A stretch of DNA of 32,947 nt from Oscillochloris sp. ZM17-4 (GTDB lineage: Bacteria > Chloroflexota > Chloroflexia > Chloroflexales > Chloroflexaceae): assembly GCF_019599295.1 (NCBI RefSeq), contig NZ_JAIEWN010000013.1:101705-134651 (forward strand), in the 5' to 3' direction. The notes under the pieces are model-generated. The model worked only from the letters and a program-made list of their open reading frames with translations. It searched no databases and was not told where the DNA came from. Shown one piece after another: positions 16,282 through 26,961 of this stretch; position 1 is the stretch's first letter; each line of letters begins with the position of its first letter. A program made the translations under genes and the position numbers.

Positions 16282-16439
16282 TAGACAAGGTTTCAGGGGG
16301 TGCGGCGTAAACTCTTGCAGCGGTGCTCTGGCGGGCGGCTGAAGCCGCGTCGCCGGGGCGCTGCGCGCCGGTGATATCCCGGCTCCAGAGCTCGCTGTCG
16401 AGCCGCGATGTGGCTCATACGCGGCACGCAGGCACCTGT
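16282..16439. other. Intergenic region with REP-like hairpin
   Basis: The region separates the 3' end of the kinase/pyrophosphorylase gene from the HD-GYP promoter. It contains GCGGGCGGCTGAAGCCGCGT at 16331-16350, related to the repeat at 9081, and a GC-rich inverted stretch that may terminate transcription. No coding sequence is seen. Confidence 0.5.
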
Positions 16440-19763
<3,324 letters not shown>

Positions 19764-19781
19764 TGGTGCGCTTGCCTCGTT

Positions 19782-19850
19782 GGGGGTTGGGCGTTGGGGG
19801 TTGGGCGTTGGGGGTTAGACGCCCTAACCCCCAACCCCCAGCCCCCGCCC
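19782..19850. repeat. G-rich tandem and inverted repeat (quadruplex-type)
   Basis: Alternating GGGGGTT and GGGCGTT units at 19782-19816 are followed by TTAGACGCCCTAA and the complementary CCCCCAACCCCC string up to about 19843. The plus strand could form a G-quadruplex, or the whole could form a hairpin with GGGGGTTAG/CTAACCCCC arms. It fills the gap between the GalU-like gene and the kinase/pyrophosphorylase gene, so it would be in their shared mRNA as the C-rich form first and the G-rich complement on the template strand. Confidence 0.75.
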
Positions 19851-20689
19851 TACTTCATCGCCAGCAGCTCGATCATGCTCACCAGCACCTCATCGCGGTC
19901 GACGCCGCCGAGGGCCAGCGCCAGTTGCGCGGTGAGCACGCCGTACTTGCCGCCCACATCGTGGCGGGTGCCGAGGTTGGCCAGGGCCAGGATGCGCTCG
20001 CGGGCGGCCAGCTCGTCGAGGGCGGACGACAGAGTCACCTCGGCGGGGTTGGCGGCGTCGCGCAGCATGCGGCCCAGCACCTCCATCACGCCAGGGGTGA
20101 GCACGTGCATGCCGAAGAAGCAGAGGTAGTGGCCGGCGCGCAGGCCGGGCACCGCCAGGTGCTGCTCGGCCTCGGTGGGCGTCGGCTTCTCGCGCACCGT
20201 CTCCACCAGGTAGAGATCCTGCCGGCCGGGCAGGCGTCGCCCGCCCACCACGCCGAAGGAGGGCAGCAGGCTCTCGCGCGAGGGCTGCACCGCCGAGACA
20301 GCGCAGGACTCGGCCACGGCCACGGCCACGAGCTGCTCGGCGCAGCCGCGCCCGCTGTGGCTGAGCCAGAGGTGATCGCCCACCAGGTGCAGAAAGGGCG
20401 CGTCGCCCACGAAGTCGCGGGCGCAGGCGAGGGCGTGGCCGTAGCCGCCGGGGCTGGGCTGCTCCACAAAGCGCAGCCTGCCGGCGTGCTCGCCCGCAGC
20501 CTCGGCGAAGGGCGCGGCGTCGCCGGGGCAGACCACCACGCAGATCTCGTCCGCCCCGGCCTTCAGGGCCTCCTCGACGACGATCCACAGCACCGACTTC
20601 GGCGTCCCGTCGCGGTCGACCATGCGCTGGAGCGGCAGGGTGCGCTGGCTACGGCCGGCGGCGGTGATGACAGCTTTGGTGACACGCAC
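19850..20689 (-). CDS. GalU-like UTP-glucose-1-phosphate uridylyltransferase
   Basis: A 279-residue nucleotidyltransferase. The N-terminus [20 protein letters not shown] is the GalU-type nucleotide loop, although the usual GxGTR stretch is modified to [55 protein letters not shown] and [10 protein letters not shown] follow the GalU pattern. It would make a UDP- or dTDP-sugar from a sugar 1-phosphate. GTG 20689 was chosen as start, with AGAGGA upstream. It probably forms an operon with the kinase/pyrophosphorylase gene downstream, which suggests that the pair makes a nucleotide sugar for a polysaccharide or glycolipid. It is a little shorter than typical GalU. Confidence 0.8.
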   Translation of the reverse strand: MRVTKAVITAAGRSQRTLPLQRMVDRDGTPKSVLWIVVEEALKAGADEICVVVCPGDAAPFAEAAGEHAGRLRFVEQPSPGGYGHALACARDFVGDAPFLHLVGDHLWLSHSGRGCAEQLVAVAVAESCAVSAVQPSRESLLPSFGVVGGRRLPGRQDLYLVETVREKPTPTEAEQHLAVPGLRAGHYLCFFGMHVLTPGVMEVLGRMLRDAANPAEVTLSSALDELAARERILALANLGTRHDVGGKYGVLTAQLALALGGVDRDEVLVSMIELLAMK

Positions 20690-20779
20690 GGCGCTGGTCC
20701 TCTTATTCGGCCCGGCCTCTCCGGGCCGCTATAGTATGCCACATTTCTCGCGAAGGGCCTGGCCTCCTCTGATGGCGGT

Positions 20780-20828
20780 GGGCATGTGCAACGTCCCTGC
20801 CCCCCGGCTGGCGACGTTGCACATGCCC
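20780..20828. repeat. Perfect inverted repeat, 16-bp arms
   Basis: GGGCATGTGCAACGTC at 20780-20795 pairs exactly with 20813-20828 across a 17-base C-rich loop. It lies upstream of the leftward GalU-like gene and not within any gene. Confidence 0.8.
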
Positions 20829-20956
20829 TGTCTGATGGCGGTGGTGTTCACGCTTAGGGCTCATAAAAGAACACCTTCCCTCAGGCCGCTGAATCGGCCA
20901 TCGCAACCGTCCCGTCGCGATGTGGGAAATCTCGAGGTTGCTACGGTGAAACACCC

Positions 20957-21032
20957 GATCACTGAGGCACTGAGACACTGAGGCACTGAGCTTGTCCCCT
21001 CAGTGCCTCAGTGCCTCAGTGCCTCAGTGATC
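20957..21032. repeat. 34-bp-arm inverted repeat built of ACTGAGGC units
   Basis: Arms 20957-20990 and 20999-21032 match with one mismatch around CTTGTCCC. Each arm is itself a tandem run of the octamer ACTGAGGC (or its complement) flanked by GATC. The same octamer occurs near 5972-5986. It looks like an extragenic palindrome between two gene blocks. Confidence 0.88.
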
Positions 21033-21189
21033 AAACCCTGGGCCTTTCCACGCCCAACCCCAGGGAATCCCCTACTGCCGCCGACAGGGCCGCCCGGCTA
21101 GACTGCCCGTGTCAACCGGAATAGACGCGACGGTGCCGGCCACGCCGGCTAGCCCCTTGCGCTACTGGCCTATGAGAAGGAGGGTGCAG

Positions 21190-21358
21190 ATGAGCGTGAC
21201 ATCAACCGCGCCGGGCCGCCCTGTGCGTGCAGACTGGCAACCAGTGTCTGAAGGACGGCGACAGCCTGGTCATCCCGTCGGCCACCAGCAGTACGACGAG
21301 CGGCGGCAGCCAGCAGCGCAGCGGCTTCGGCGGCGGGCGGGGAGGGTTCCTGCCATGA
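21190..21358 (+). pseudogene. macA-like adaptor remnant: start joined to C-terminus
   Basis: A strong ribosome site (AAGGAGG) precedes ATG 21190, which encodes about 12 codons (MSVTSTAPGRPV). After these, in another frame, comes the C-terminus of a MacA-type periplasmic adaptor: [17 protein letters not shown], then a serine- and glycine-rich tail ending [11 protein letters not shown] and a stop at 21356-21358. The main body of the adaptor, normally 350-450 residues, is missing. The next start (ATG 21356) overlaps this stop, as in an intact macA-macB operon. Confidence 0.7.
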
Positions 21359-21617
21359 GCAGCATGATTCGCGCCCGCACCTGACCCGCACCTATGTGAC
21401 CGGCGACATCGAGGTCCACGCCCTGCGCGGGGTCTCCTTCGAGGTGGCGCGGGGCGAGTTCGTGGCGATTATGGGGCCGTCGGGATCGGGCAAGAGCACG
21501 CTGATGAACCTGATCGGCTGCCTGGACACGCCGACCTTAGGCAGCTACATCCTGGACGGGCTGGAGCTGCCGCTGCTGGCGGCGGTGCGCAACCGCAAGA
21601 TCGGCTTTGTCTTCCAA
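21356..21617 (+). pseudogene. MacB-type ABC ATPase, N-terminal half
   Basis: ATG 21356 begins MSSMIRAR; a one-base loss then shifts the frame, after which [20 protein letters not shown], the Walker A segment [21 protein letters not shown] and IGFVFQ are clear. The sequence stops being ATPase exactly at the Q-loop glutamine (21617). The LSGGQ and Walker B half is missing here, but a matching C-terminal half is fused to the recombinase at about 1.9 kb. A few residues before [10 protein letters not shown] are also missing. It is not functional. Confidence 0.88.
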
Positions 21618-21707
21618 CGGGAGGAGTCCATGTTCAACTGGCTTGACCGGCCGACGCGCTTCGGTGCCGCCCACGCCGCCGATGACGCCAGATGTGGCTG
21701 CGCCTGA
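21618..21707 (+). pseudogene. Diguanylate cyclase N-terminal remnant
   Basis: Directly after the ATPase fragment, GGGAGGAGTCC and ATG 21630 encode [12 protein letters not shown], closely similar to the start MFNWLNRRSRG of the diguanylate cyclase at 3788, including its leader. The frame then ends at 21707 without any GGDEF domain. It shows that the permease and most of the cyclase were deleted from this copy. Confidence 0.65.
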
Positions 21708-21779
21708 GCCAGCAGCGTAGATATGGCCGCCAGATACGCTGACGGCCAGCACGCTTGCACCTCTGAAAGGACAATATGT

Positions 21780-22397
21780 ATGAACACGCAGATGACCCAA
21801 CCGACCACAACGATGCAGATCCCGGAGCCGCCGATCGCGCGGTTGCTGTTCGCCGACACCCGGATCGCGCTCCTCTGGACGATCCTCCGACTCTACCTGG
21901 GCTACGAGTGGCTCACGGCCGGCTGGGAGAAGCTGACTAACCCGGCTGGAGTCTGGGTGGGAAAGGCCGCCGGCACGGCGATCAGCGGCTTCCTCAAGGG
22001 CGCGCTGGCGAAGACGGGCGGCAGCAACCCCGACGTCAGCGGCTGGTACGCCAGCTTCCTCCAGAACGTCGCACTGCCGAACGCGGTGTTCTTCTCCTAC
22101 CTTGTCACCTTCGGCGAGATCCTGGTCGGCATCGCCCTGATCCTGGGGCTGCTCACCGGCATTGCGGCCTTCTTCGGAGCCTTCATGAACGCTAGCTACC
22201 TGTTCGCCGGGACGGTCTCGGTCAACCCGCTGCTGCTGCTGCTCGCGATCGGCGTCATGCTGGCCTGGCGGGTCGCCGGCTACTGGGGCTTTGACCGCTG
22301 GGCGCTGCCGCTGCTCGGCGTGCCCGGCTTCCCCGGCACGCTCTTCCGGCCAAAGGTGGTCGCTACGAAGGCTGCGACACACGTCGCACGGAGGTGA
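21780..22397 (+). CDS. DoxX-like membrane protein
   Basis: A 205-residue protein with about four membrane helices. LLWTILRLYLGYEWLTAGWEKL is the family's first segment, followed by the soluble insert WYASFLQNVALPNAVFFSYL, VTFGEILVGIALILGLLTGI, FFGAFMNASYLFAG and LLLLLAIGVMLAWRVAGYWG. This resembles DoxX/thiosulfate-quinone-oxidoreductase small-subunit relatives, whose bacterial members are linked to redox stress or electron transfer to quinone. The exact role here is unknown. GAAAGGA precedes ATG 21780. It lies just upstream of the second group of stress and membrane genes; the 47-bp element follows it and does not precede it. Confidence 0.85.
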   Translation: MNTQMTQPTTTMQIPEPPIARLLFADTRIALLWTILRLYLGYEWLTAGWEKLTNPAGVWVGKAAGTAISGFLKGALAKTGGSNPDVSGWYASFLQNVALPNAVFFSYLVTFGEILVGIALILGLLTGIAAFFGAFMNASYLFAGTVSVNPLLLLLAIGVMLAWRVAGYWGFDRWALPLLGVPGFPGTLFRPKVVATKAATHVARR

Positions 22398-22402
22398 CGA
22401 AA

Positions 22403-22471
22403 AACCCAGGCTCTGGCCGCCCGGAACCCAGCATATTCCTACTGTTGGGGCCCGGCCCTGAGGGCTATGCT
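22403..22471 (+). promoter_or_regulatory. 47-bp promoter-like element, copy 3, with extra upstream AACCCAG box
   Basis: The core element is 22425-22471, with AACCCAG, CCTACTGTTGG and GGGCTATGCT in the invariant positions. A second AACCCAGG box begins at 22403, exactly 22 bases (about two helical turns) before the first. The same arrangement occurs at 32299/32321. This suggests binding of a regulator to two sites on one face of the helix upstream of a promoter. It precedes the small membrane protein at 22572 by 100 bases. Confidence 0.7.
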
Positions 22472-22571
22472 TAGGACAGATATTCGACACAGCCCGGCGC
22501 TGAGGGGCGAGAGCGATCACCGCTCGCTCATGCCCTTCTCGCCGCCGGGGCAAAAGATGAAAGGTACGACG

Positions 22572-22826
22572 ATGAGCCATACCACGATTGAGGCACACGT
22601 GACGACCGGGCCAGCGGCTGGCGCTGGGACATGGATTGGGGCGATCTGGGGCTTGCTGAGCCTGGCCACCTGCCTCGCGGCCCCGGCCTTCTGGCCGGGC
22701 CTCGTGGCCGTCGCTGGTATGGTCGCGCTGCTCGGCGCACTGGAGGGCGCGGCCTTCGGCGCCGCTGCGGACAGCGCGCTGGCGCCCCAGCGCGCGCCGT
22801 TGTCTCACCGGAGCCACGGGCTGTAG
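22572..22826 (+). CDS. 84-residue membrane protein, copy 1
   Basis: After a short polar start (MSHTTIEAHVTTG) two hydrophobic segments follow: WIGAIWGLLSLATCLAAPAF and LVAVAGMVALLGALEGAAFG. The polar tail ends in RAPLSHRSHGL. ATG 22572 is supported by AAAGG upstream and by conservation in the second copy at 32466, which differs in six residues. No family is recognised. Both copies are preceded by the 47-bp element and followed by a PRC-barrel gene or remnant, so the two genes form a conserved pair. Confidence 0.75.
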   Translation: MSHTTIEAHVTTGPAAGAGTWIGAIWGLLSLATCLAAPAFWPGLVAVAGMVALLGALEGAAFGAAADSALAPQRAPLSHRSHGL

Positions 22827-22882
22827 CGAAGCGCGCTAGGCCGCAGCGGCCGGCCCTGCTCAAAACGAAAGAGGGAACCACG

Positions 22883-23503
22883 GTGGATATTCGCATCGAC
22901 ACAAACGTGGAGTGTACGGATGGCCCCGGCGGCCAGGTGACGAGCATCATCCTGAACCCGGTCACCCGGCGGATCACCGATATGGTGGTGCGCGAGCCGG
23001 GCTTGGTGGGGAACCAGGTGCTCGTGCCCACCACGATGATCACGGAGCAGACGTCCGACACGCTGCGCCTGAGCGTGACGCGCGGCGCGCTGGCCGATCT
23101 GCCGAGCTTTATGATGACCCAGTACCACCAGCCCGGCGACCGCCTGCTCGACACGACCCCCTGGATCACCTATCCGCCCGGCGGCATCTACCTGTCGCCT
23201 TATATGCCGATCGCGGTCGATCACTATGTGGACACCTACGAGAACATCCCGGCCAGCGAGCTGGCGATGCGTCGCGGCGACGTGGTCGCCGCGACCGACG
23301 GACGGGTGGGCCGGATCGAGGGCTTTGTGGTCGACCCGCAGGGCGAGCAGATCAGCCACCTGCTGCTCCGCGAGGGCCACCTCTGGGGCACCAAAGACGT
23401 GAGCATCCCCGTCGCGAGCATCAAGGACATCCAGGCGGGCGTGGTCCATCTGAAGCTGAGGAAGGACGAGGTCGCGGCGCTGCCGACCATTACGGTGCAT
23501 TGA
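22883..23503 (+). CDS. Double PRC-barrel domain protein
   Basis: A 206-residue soluble protein with two PRC-barrel-like repeats: IRIDTNVECTDGPGGQVTS to PTTMITEQTSDTLRL, and SELAMRRGDVVAATDGRVGR to KDVSIPVASIKDI. A linker with PPGGIYLSPYMP lies between them. PRC-barrels occur in photosynthetic reaction centre H subunits, RimM and many stress-related proteins, and usually mediate protein contacts. GTG 22883 was chosen because GAGGGA stands six bases upstream and the domain starts at once. It follows the 84-residue membrane protein, probably in the same transcript. A truncated version of its leader and middle occurs at 32754-32822. Confidence 0.8.
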   Translation: MDIRIDTNVECTDGPGGQVTSIILNPVTRRITDMVVREPGLVGNQVLVPTTMITEQTSDTLRLSVTRGALADLPSFMMTQYHQPGDRLLDTTPWITYPPGGIYLSPYMPIAVDHYVDTYENIPASELAMRRGDVVAATDGRVGRIEGFVVDPQGEQISHLLLREGHLWGTKDVSIPVASIKDIQAGVVHLKLRKDEVAALPTITVH

Positions 23504-23560
23504 TCGCATCGGCTACGTGCTGACCACGCCATTGCGGGCCAGCTCGACGCCGCGATCACT

Positions 23561-23668
23561 CTTTAGCGTTGCCTTAGCTGGCATGCACCCGTCTCTTCAT
23601 CTCGCTGCTGTACCCTGGCGTACACAGACCTTGGCGCAGCAGTCGCGATGATACGCATGGAGTTGGCC
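23561..23668 (+). promoter_or_regulatory. Duplicated pgm leader/promoter region, copy 2
   Basis: This matches 6290-6397 with few differences, starting at CTTTAGCGTTGCC. GGAG lies six bases before ATG 23669. Conservation of about 108 bases of non-coding DNA ahead of both pgm copies points to a promoter and leader, though no clear -35/-10 pair can be named. Confidence 0.6.
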
Positions 23669-25324
23669 ATGAACGTGAGCCCGTTGGCGGGGAAGCCTGC
23701 CGAAGAGTCGATGCTGGTGAATATTCCCAGGCTGGTCAGCGCCTATTATACGGAGACCCCAGACCCATCGGTCGCTGGGCAGCGGGTTGCCTTCGGCACC
23801 TCCGGGCATCGTGGCTCGGCCTTCGATGTATCCTTCAACGAATGGCACATTCTGGCGATCTGCCAGGCCATCTGCCGCTACCGGGAGCAGCAGCAGATCA
23901 CTGGCCCGCTGTTCCTGGGCATGGACACCCACGCCCTCTCGGTGCCGGCGCTGTCTAGCGCGCTGGAGGTGCTGGCCGCCAACGGGGTCGAGGTGATGCT
24001 GGCTGAGGGCGACGAGTACACGCCCACGCCGGCTATCTCGCTGGCTATCCTGAGCTACAACCGCGGGCGCACGACCGGGCTGGCCGACGGGATCGTGATC
24101 ACACCCTCACATAACCCGCCCCACGACGGCGGCCTGAAGTATAACCCGCCCCACGGCGGCCCGGCCGAGACGCGCATCACCAGCGGGATCGAGGCGCAGG
24201 CAAACGCGCTGCTGGAGCGCGGGCTGCAGGGCGTGAAGCGCATACCGCTGGCGCGCGCCCTGGCCGCCCCCACGACCCATCGCTACGATTATCTCAACGC
24301 CTATGTCAGTCAGCTGGCGCAGGTTGTGGATATGGACGCGATCCGCGCCGCGAAGATCAGCCTGGGGGTAGATCCGCTGGGCGGGGCCGGGGTCCACTAC
24401 TGGGGGGCGATCGCCGAGCGCTACGGCCTGGACCTCACGGCCGTCAACACCGCGGTCGATCCGACCTTCCGCTTTATGACGGTCGACTGGGACGGCCAGA
24501 TCCGCATGGACCCGTCCTCGCCGTATGCGATGCAGCGGCTGATCGCGATCAAGGATCGCTTCGAGATCGCCTTCGCCTGCGACACCGACCATGATCGGCA
24601 CGGGATCGTCACCCGCAGCAGCGGGCTGCTGCCGCCCAACCACTACCTGTCCAGCGCGATCTTCTACCTGTTTCAGCACCGGCCGCAGTGGCCCGCGCGG
24701 GCGGCGGTCGGCAAAACCGTGGTGAGCAGCCAGATGCTCGATCGCGTCGCCGCCAAGCTTGGCCGCACGCTCTACGAGGTGCCGGTTGGCTTCAAGTGGT
24801 TCGTCGCTGGTCTGCGCGACGGCTCGCTCGGCTTCGGCGGCGAGGAGAGCGCGGGGGCATCCTTTGCGCGGCTGGATGGCAGCGTCTGGACGACGGACAA
24901 GGACGGGATGATCCTGGCCCTGCTGGCGGCGGAGATCACGGCCAAGGCTGGCCGCGACCCCGGCGAGATCTACCTCGGCCTCACGCACGAGCTGGGCGAG
25001 CCGGTATATGACCGGGTTGAGGCTCCGGCCACCCCAGCGCAGAAGGAGCTGCTGCTGCGCCTCTCGCCCCAGCAGGTGGGCAGCACCGAGCTGGCGGGCG
25101 AGAAGATCACGCGTGTGCTGACCCAGGCGCCCGGCAATGGGGAGCCCATCGGCGGGCTGAAGGTAGAGGCCGCCAGCGGCTGGTTCGCGGCCCGCCCGTC
25201 GGGGACAGAGGCCATCTACAAGATCTATGCGGAGAGCTTCCGGGGGGCCGATCATCTGCGCCGCCTGCTGGAGGAGGCGCAGGCAATCGTGAGCGCCGCG
25301 CTGGCCGATCAGGCAGGTGGGTGA
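23669..25324 (+). CDS. pgm: Phosphoglucomutase (alpha-D-glucose specific)
   Basis: A protein of 551 residues, close to E. coli Pgm in length and order. It interconverts glucose 1-phosphate and glucose 6-phosphate. Motifs are [22 protein letters not shown], the phosphoserine loop [11 protein letters not shown] (Ser147), DPLGGAG, the metal site [10 protein letters not shown], the sugar loop [12 protein letters not shown], and the phosphate-binding [10 protein letters not shown] 23669 was chosen over the upstream in-frame ATGs because GGAG lies six bases before it and the N-terminus [12 protein letters not shown] aligns with E. coli. The stop overlaps GTG 25321 of the truncated zwf. It links glgP to the pentose phosphate pathway. 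A deleted paralogue lies at 6398. Confidence 0.96.
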   Translation: MNVSPLAGKPAEESMLVNIPRLVSAYYTETPDPSVAGQRVAFGTSGHRGSAFDVSFNEWHILAICQAICRYREQQQITGPLFLGMDTHALSVPALSSALEVLAANGVEVMLAEGDEYTPTPAISLAILSYNRGRTTGLADGIVITPSHNPPHDGGLKYNPPHGGPAETRITSGIEAQANALLERGLQGVKRIPLARALAAPTTHRYDYLNAYVSQLAQVVDMDAIRAAKISLGVDPLGGAGVHYWGAIAERYGLDLTAVNTAVDPTFRFMTVDWDGQIRMDPSSPYAMQRLIAIKDRFEIAFACDTDHDRHGIVTRSSGLLPPNHYLSSAIFYLFQHRPQWPARAAVGKTVVSSQMLDRVAAKLGRTLYEVPVGFKWFVAGLRDGSLGFGGEESAGASFARLDGSVWTTDKDGMILALLAAEITAKAGRDPGEIYLGLTHELGEPVYDRVEAPATPAQKELLLRLSPQQVGSTELAGEKITRVLTQAPGNGEPIGGLKVEAASGWFAARPSGTEAIYKIYAESFRGADHLRRLLEEAQAIVSAALADQAGG

Positions 25325-26232
25325 TCGCCCGCGTGGGCTTGGAAGGAGAGAGATCGCTCTTCGCCTTTCTGGGCAAGAGCGCGGTGCAGAACCTGCTCTT
25401 CTTCCGCTTCGCCAACATCTTCCTGGAGCCGATCTGGAACCGCCACTATGTCGAGAGCGTGCAGATCACCATGGCCGAAGCGTTCGGCGTGCAGGGCCGG
25501 GGGAAGCTCTACGACGAGCTGGGCGCGATCCGCGATGTGGTGCAGAACCACCTGCTGCAGGTCGTGGCCTATGTGGCGATGGAGCCGCCCATCCTGGCCT
25601 ACCCCGAGGGCATCCGCGACGAGACCGCCAAGGTCTTCCGCGCCATCGAGCCGCTCGACCCGCAGAACCTGGTGCGCGGGCAGGTCGCCGGATACCGCGG
25701 CGAGCCGGGCGTGCGCCCGGACTCGCGCGTTGAGACCTACGCCGCCGTGCGCCTGCACATCGACTCGTGGCGCTGGGCCGGCGTGCCCTTCTCCATCCGC
25801 GCCGGCAAGTGTCTGCCGGTGACGACGACCGAGGTGCAGGTGACGCTCAAGCGCCCGCCGCTCGCCGGGCTGGCGCCCGGTCAGGGCAACCGCGTGCGCT
25901 TCCGCCTCACCCCGCCGATCACGCTGGGGGTCAACACCCGCATGAAGGCTGCGGGCGACGCCATGGCCGCACGCGAGCAAGAGCTGACCGCCGCGTATCA
26001 GCCCGGCCCGAGCATGCTCGGCGACTACGAGCGGCTGCTCACCGACGCCATGCGGGGCGAGGCGATGCTGTTCGCGCGTGAGGATGCGGTCGAGATCGCC
26101 TGGTCGATCGTCGAGCCCATCCTCGACGACGTGACGCCGCTGTGCGACTATGCGCCGGGCACGTGGGGGCCGCAGGAGGCCGAGCGGCTCATCGCCGATG
26201 TGGGCGGCTGGCACCGGCCGGGCTCCTACTAG
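25321..26232 (+). pseudogene. zwf: Glucose-6-phosphate dehydrogenase lacking its NADP-binding domain
   Basis: From [17 protein letters not shown] (about 25363) to the end the sequence is a good match to the C-terminal two-thirds of Zwf: [32 protein letters not shown], the [17 protein letters not shown] region and [10 protein letters not shown]. The first 180 or so residues are missing, including the GASGDLTK-type Rossmann loop, the EKP motif and most of the RIDHYLGK active site. In their place stands the gnd leader (CGCGTGGGCTTGGAAGGAGA), so this is a deletion from the gnd ribosome site into zwf. A GTG at 25321 overlapping the pgm stop could start a 303-residue protein. It cannot be a normal dehydrogenase; whether it is translated is unknown. 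Confidence 0.92.
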
Positions 26233-26275
26233 GCATCGTCGGCGCTCATGCGCACCCCATGGTCTGGGCTTCTAA

Positions 26276-26322
26276 AACCCAGGATCTTCCTACTGTTGGC
26301 ATCCCGTCGGCGGGGCTATGCT
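26276..26322 (+). promoter_or_regulatory. 47-bp promoter-like element, copy 2
   Basis: This is very close to the element at 8371, with only two differences, and shares AACCCAG, CTGTTGGCA and GGGCTATGCT with the other copies. It lies 62 bases before the second stress protein at 26385 and is the best candidate promoter for the run 26385-32280 (stress protein, phosphoketolase, SpoIIAA-like protein, ATPase). No full AACCCAG box is found 22 bases upstream. Confidence 0.7.
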
Positions 26323-26384
26323 AGGTGCAGACCTGGAGATGCCGAAACTGGCAATAGCGCGTAAAGACGCAGAAGGATACGGTG

Positions 26385-26891
26385 ATGAACCAGAGCACGA
26401 TAGGAACATACGCGACGCTCGACGCGGCCGAGCAGGCCGTGCATACGCTCGGCGAGGGCGGCTTCCCGATCCGCCAGGTGTCGATCCTGTCCCAGGACAT
26501 GCAGAGCGAGCGGGTAGTCCACGGCTATATCACTGCGGGCGATGTGGCGAAGCAGGGCGCGGGCGTGGGCGCGTGGACCGGCGGCCTGTTTGGCATCCTG
26601 ATGGGCGCCGCCTTCATCTGGGTGCCGGGCTTCGGGCCGCTGCTGGTGGCGGGGGCATTTGCCGGCGTGCTGCTGGGCGGCATCGAGGGCGCGGCGGTCG
26701 GCGCCGCTACGGGCGGAGCGCTGGGCGCCCTGGCCGGCTGGGGCGTCTCGAAGCAGCATATCCTCAAATACGAGGAGCAGCTCAAGGCAGGCAAGTACCT
26801 GGTCATCGCCCACGGGAGCGATGCGGAGGTCGCGCAGGCCCGCACGCTGCTGGGCCAGACCGACGCGGCCGCGCTGGACGTCCACGCCTAG
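26385..26891 (+). CDS. YflT-like general stress protein, copy 2
   Basis: 168 residues, with the same architecture as the protein at 8480: an N-terminal YflT-like part, a glycine-rich membrane hairpin in the middle, and a C-terminal alpha/beta part ending ARTLLGQTDAAALDVHA. ATG 26385 has AGAAGGA nine bases upstream and is conserved in copy 1. The proteins differ at about twelve positions, mostly conservative, and the genes carry many silent differences, so both have been kept under selection for some time. It lies immediately upstream of the phosphoketolase gene. Confidence 0.82.
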   Translation: MNQSTIGTYATLDAAEQAVHTLGEGGFPIRQVSILSQDMQSERVVHGYITAGDVAKQGAGVGAWTGGLFGILMGAAFIWVPGFGPLLVAGAFAGVLLGGIEGAAVGAATGGALGALAGWGVSKQHILKYEEQLKAGKYLVIAHGSDAEVAQARTLLGQTDAAALDVHA

Positions 26892-26907
26892 CGTATATGC
26901 GCCGATG

Positions 26908-26946
26908 GCGCTGTATGGGCCGGTAGTGCTATCGGCCCATTAGCGC
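26908..26946 (+). promoter_or_regulatory. Stem-loop in the phosphoketolase leader
   Basis: GCGCT plus ATGGGCCG (26908-26922) pairs with CGGCCCAT plus AGCGC (26933-26946), interrupted by a small internal loop. It lies between the stress protein stop and the xfp start and has no T-run after it. It may separate expression of the two genes by partial termination or RNA processing. Confidence 0.55.
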
Positions 26947-26961
26947 ATCACAGGGGTCATC

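Larger units (their letters stand above)
20690..21189. other. Intergenic region rich in inverted repeats, no gene seen
   Basis: No coding sequence is supported here. The region holds a leader hairpin of the GalU-like gene (CGGCCCGG/CCGGGCCG arms at 20708-20728), the inverted repeat at 20780-20828, the direct repeat CTGATGGCGGTGG at 20769 and 20832, and the large ACTGAGGC palindrome at 20957-21032. AAGGAGG at 21178 belongs to the macA remnant. Confidence 0.6.

Noticed and set aside
20957-21032. CRISPR-like array of ACTGAGGC repeats
   Set aside because: The units are 8 bases, adjacent and inverted, with no spacers and no cas genes in the window.
25321-26232. A functional short glucose-6-phosphate dehydrogenase
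   Set aside because: The NADP-binding domain and most of the active-site motif are missing, and the 5' end is the gnd leader; no known active form lacks these.
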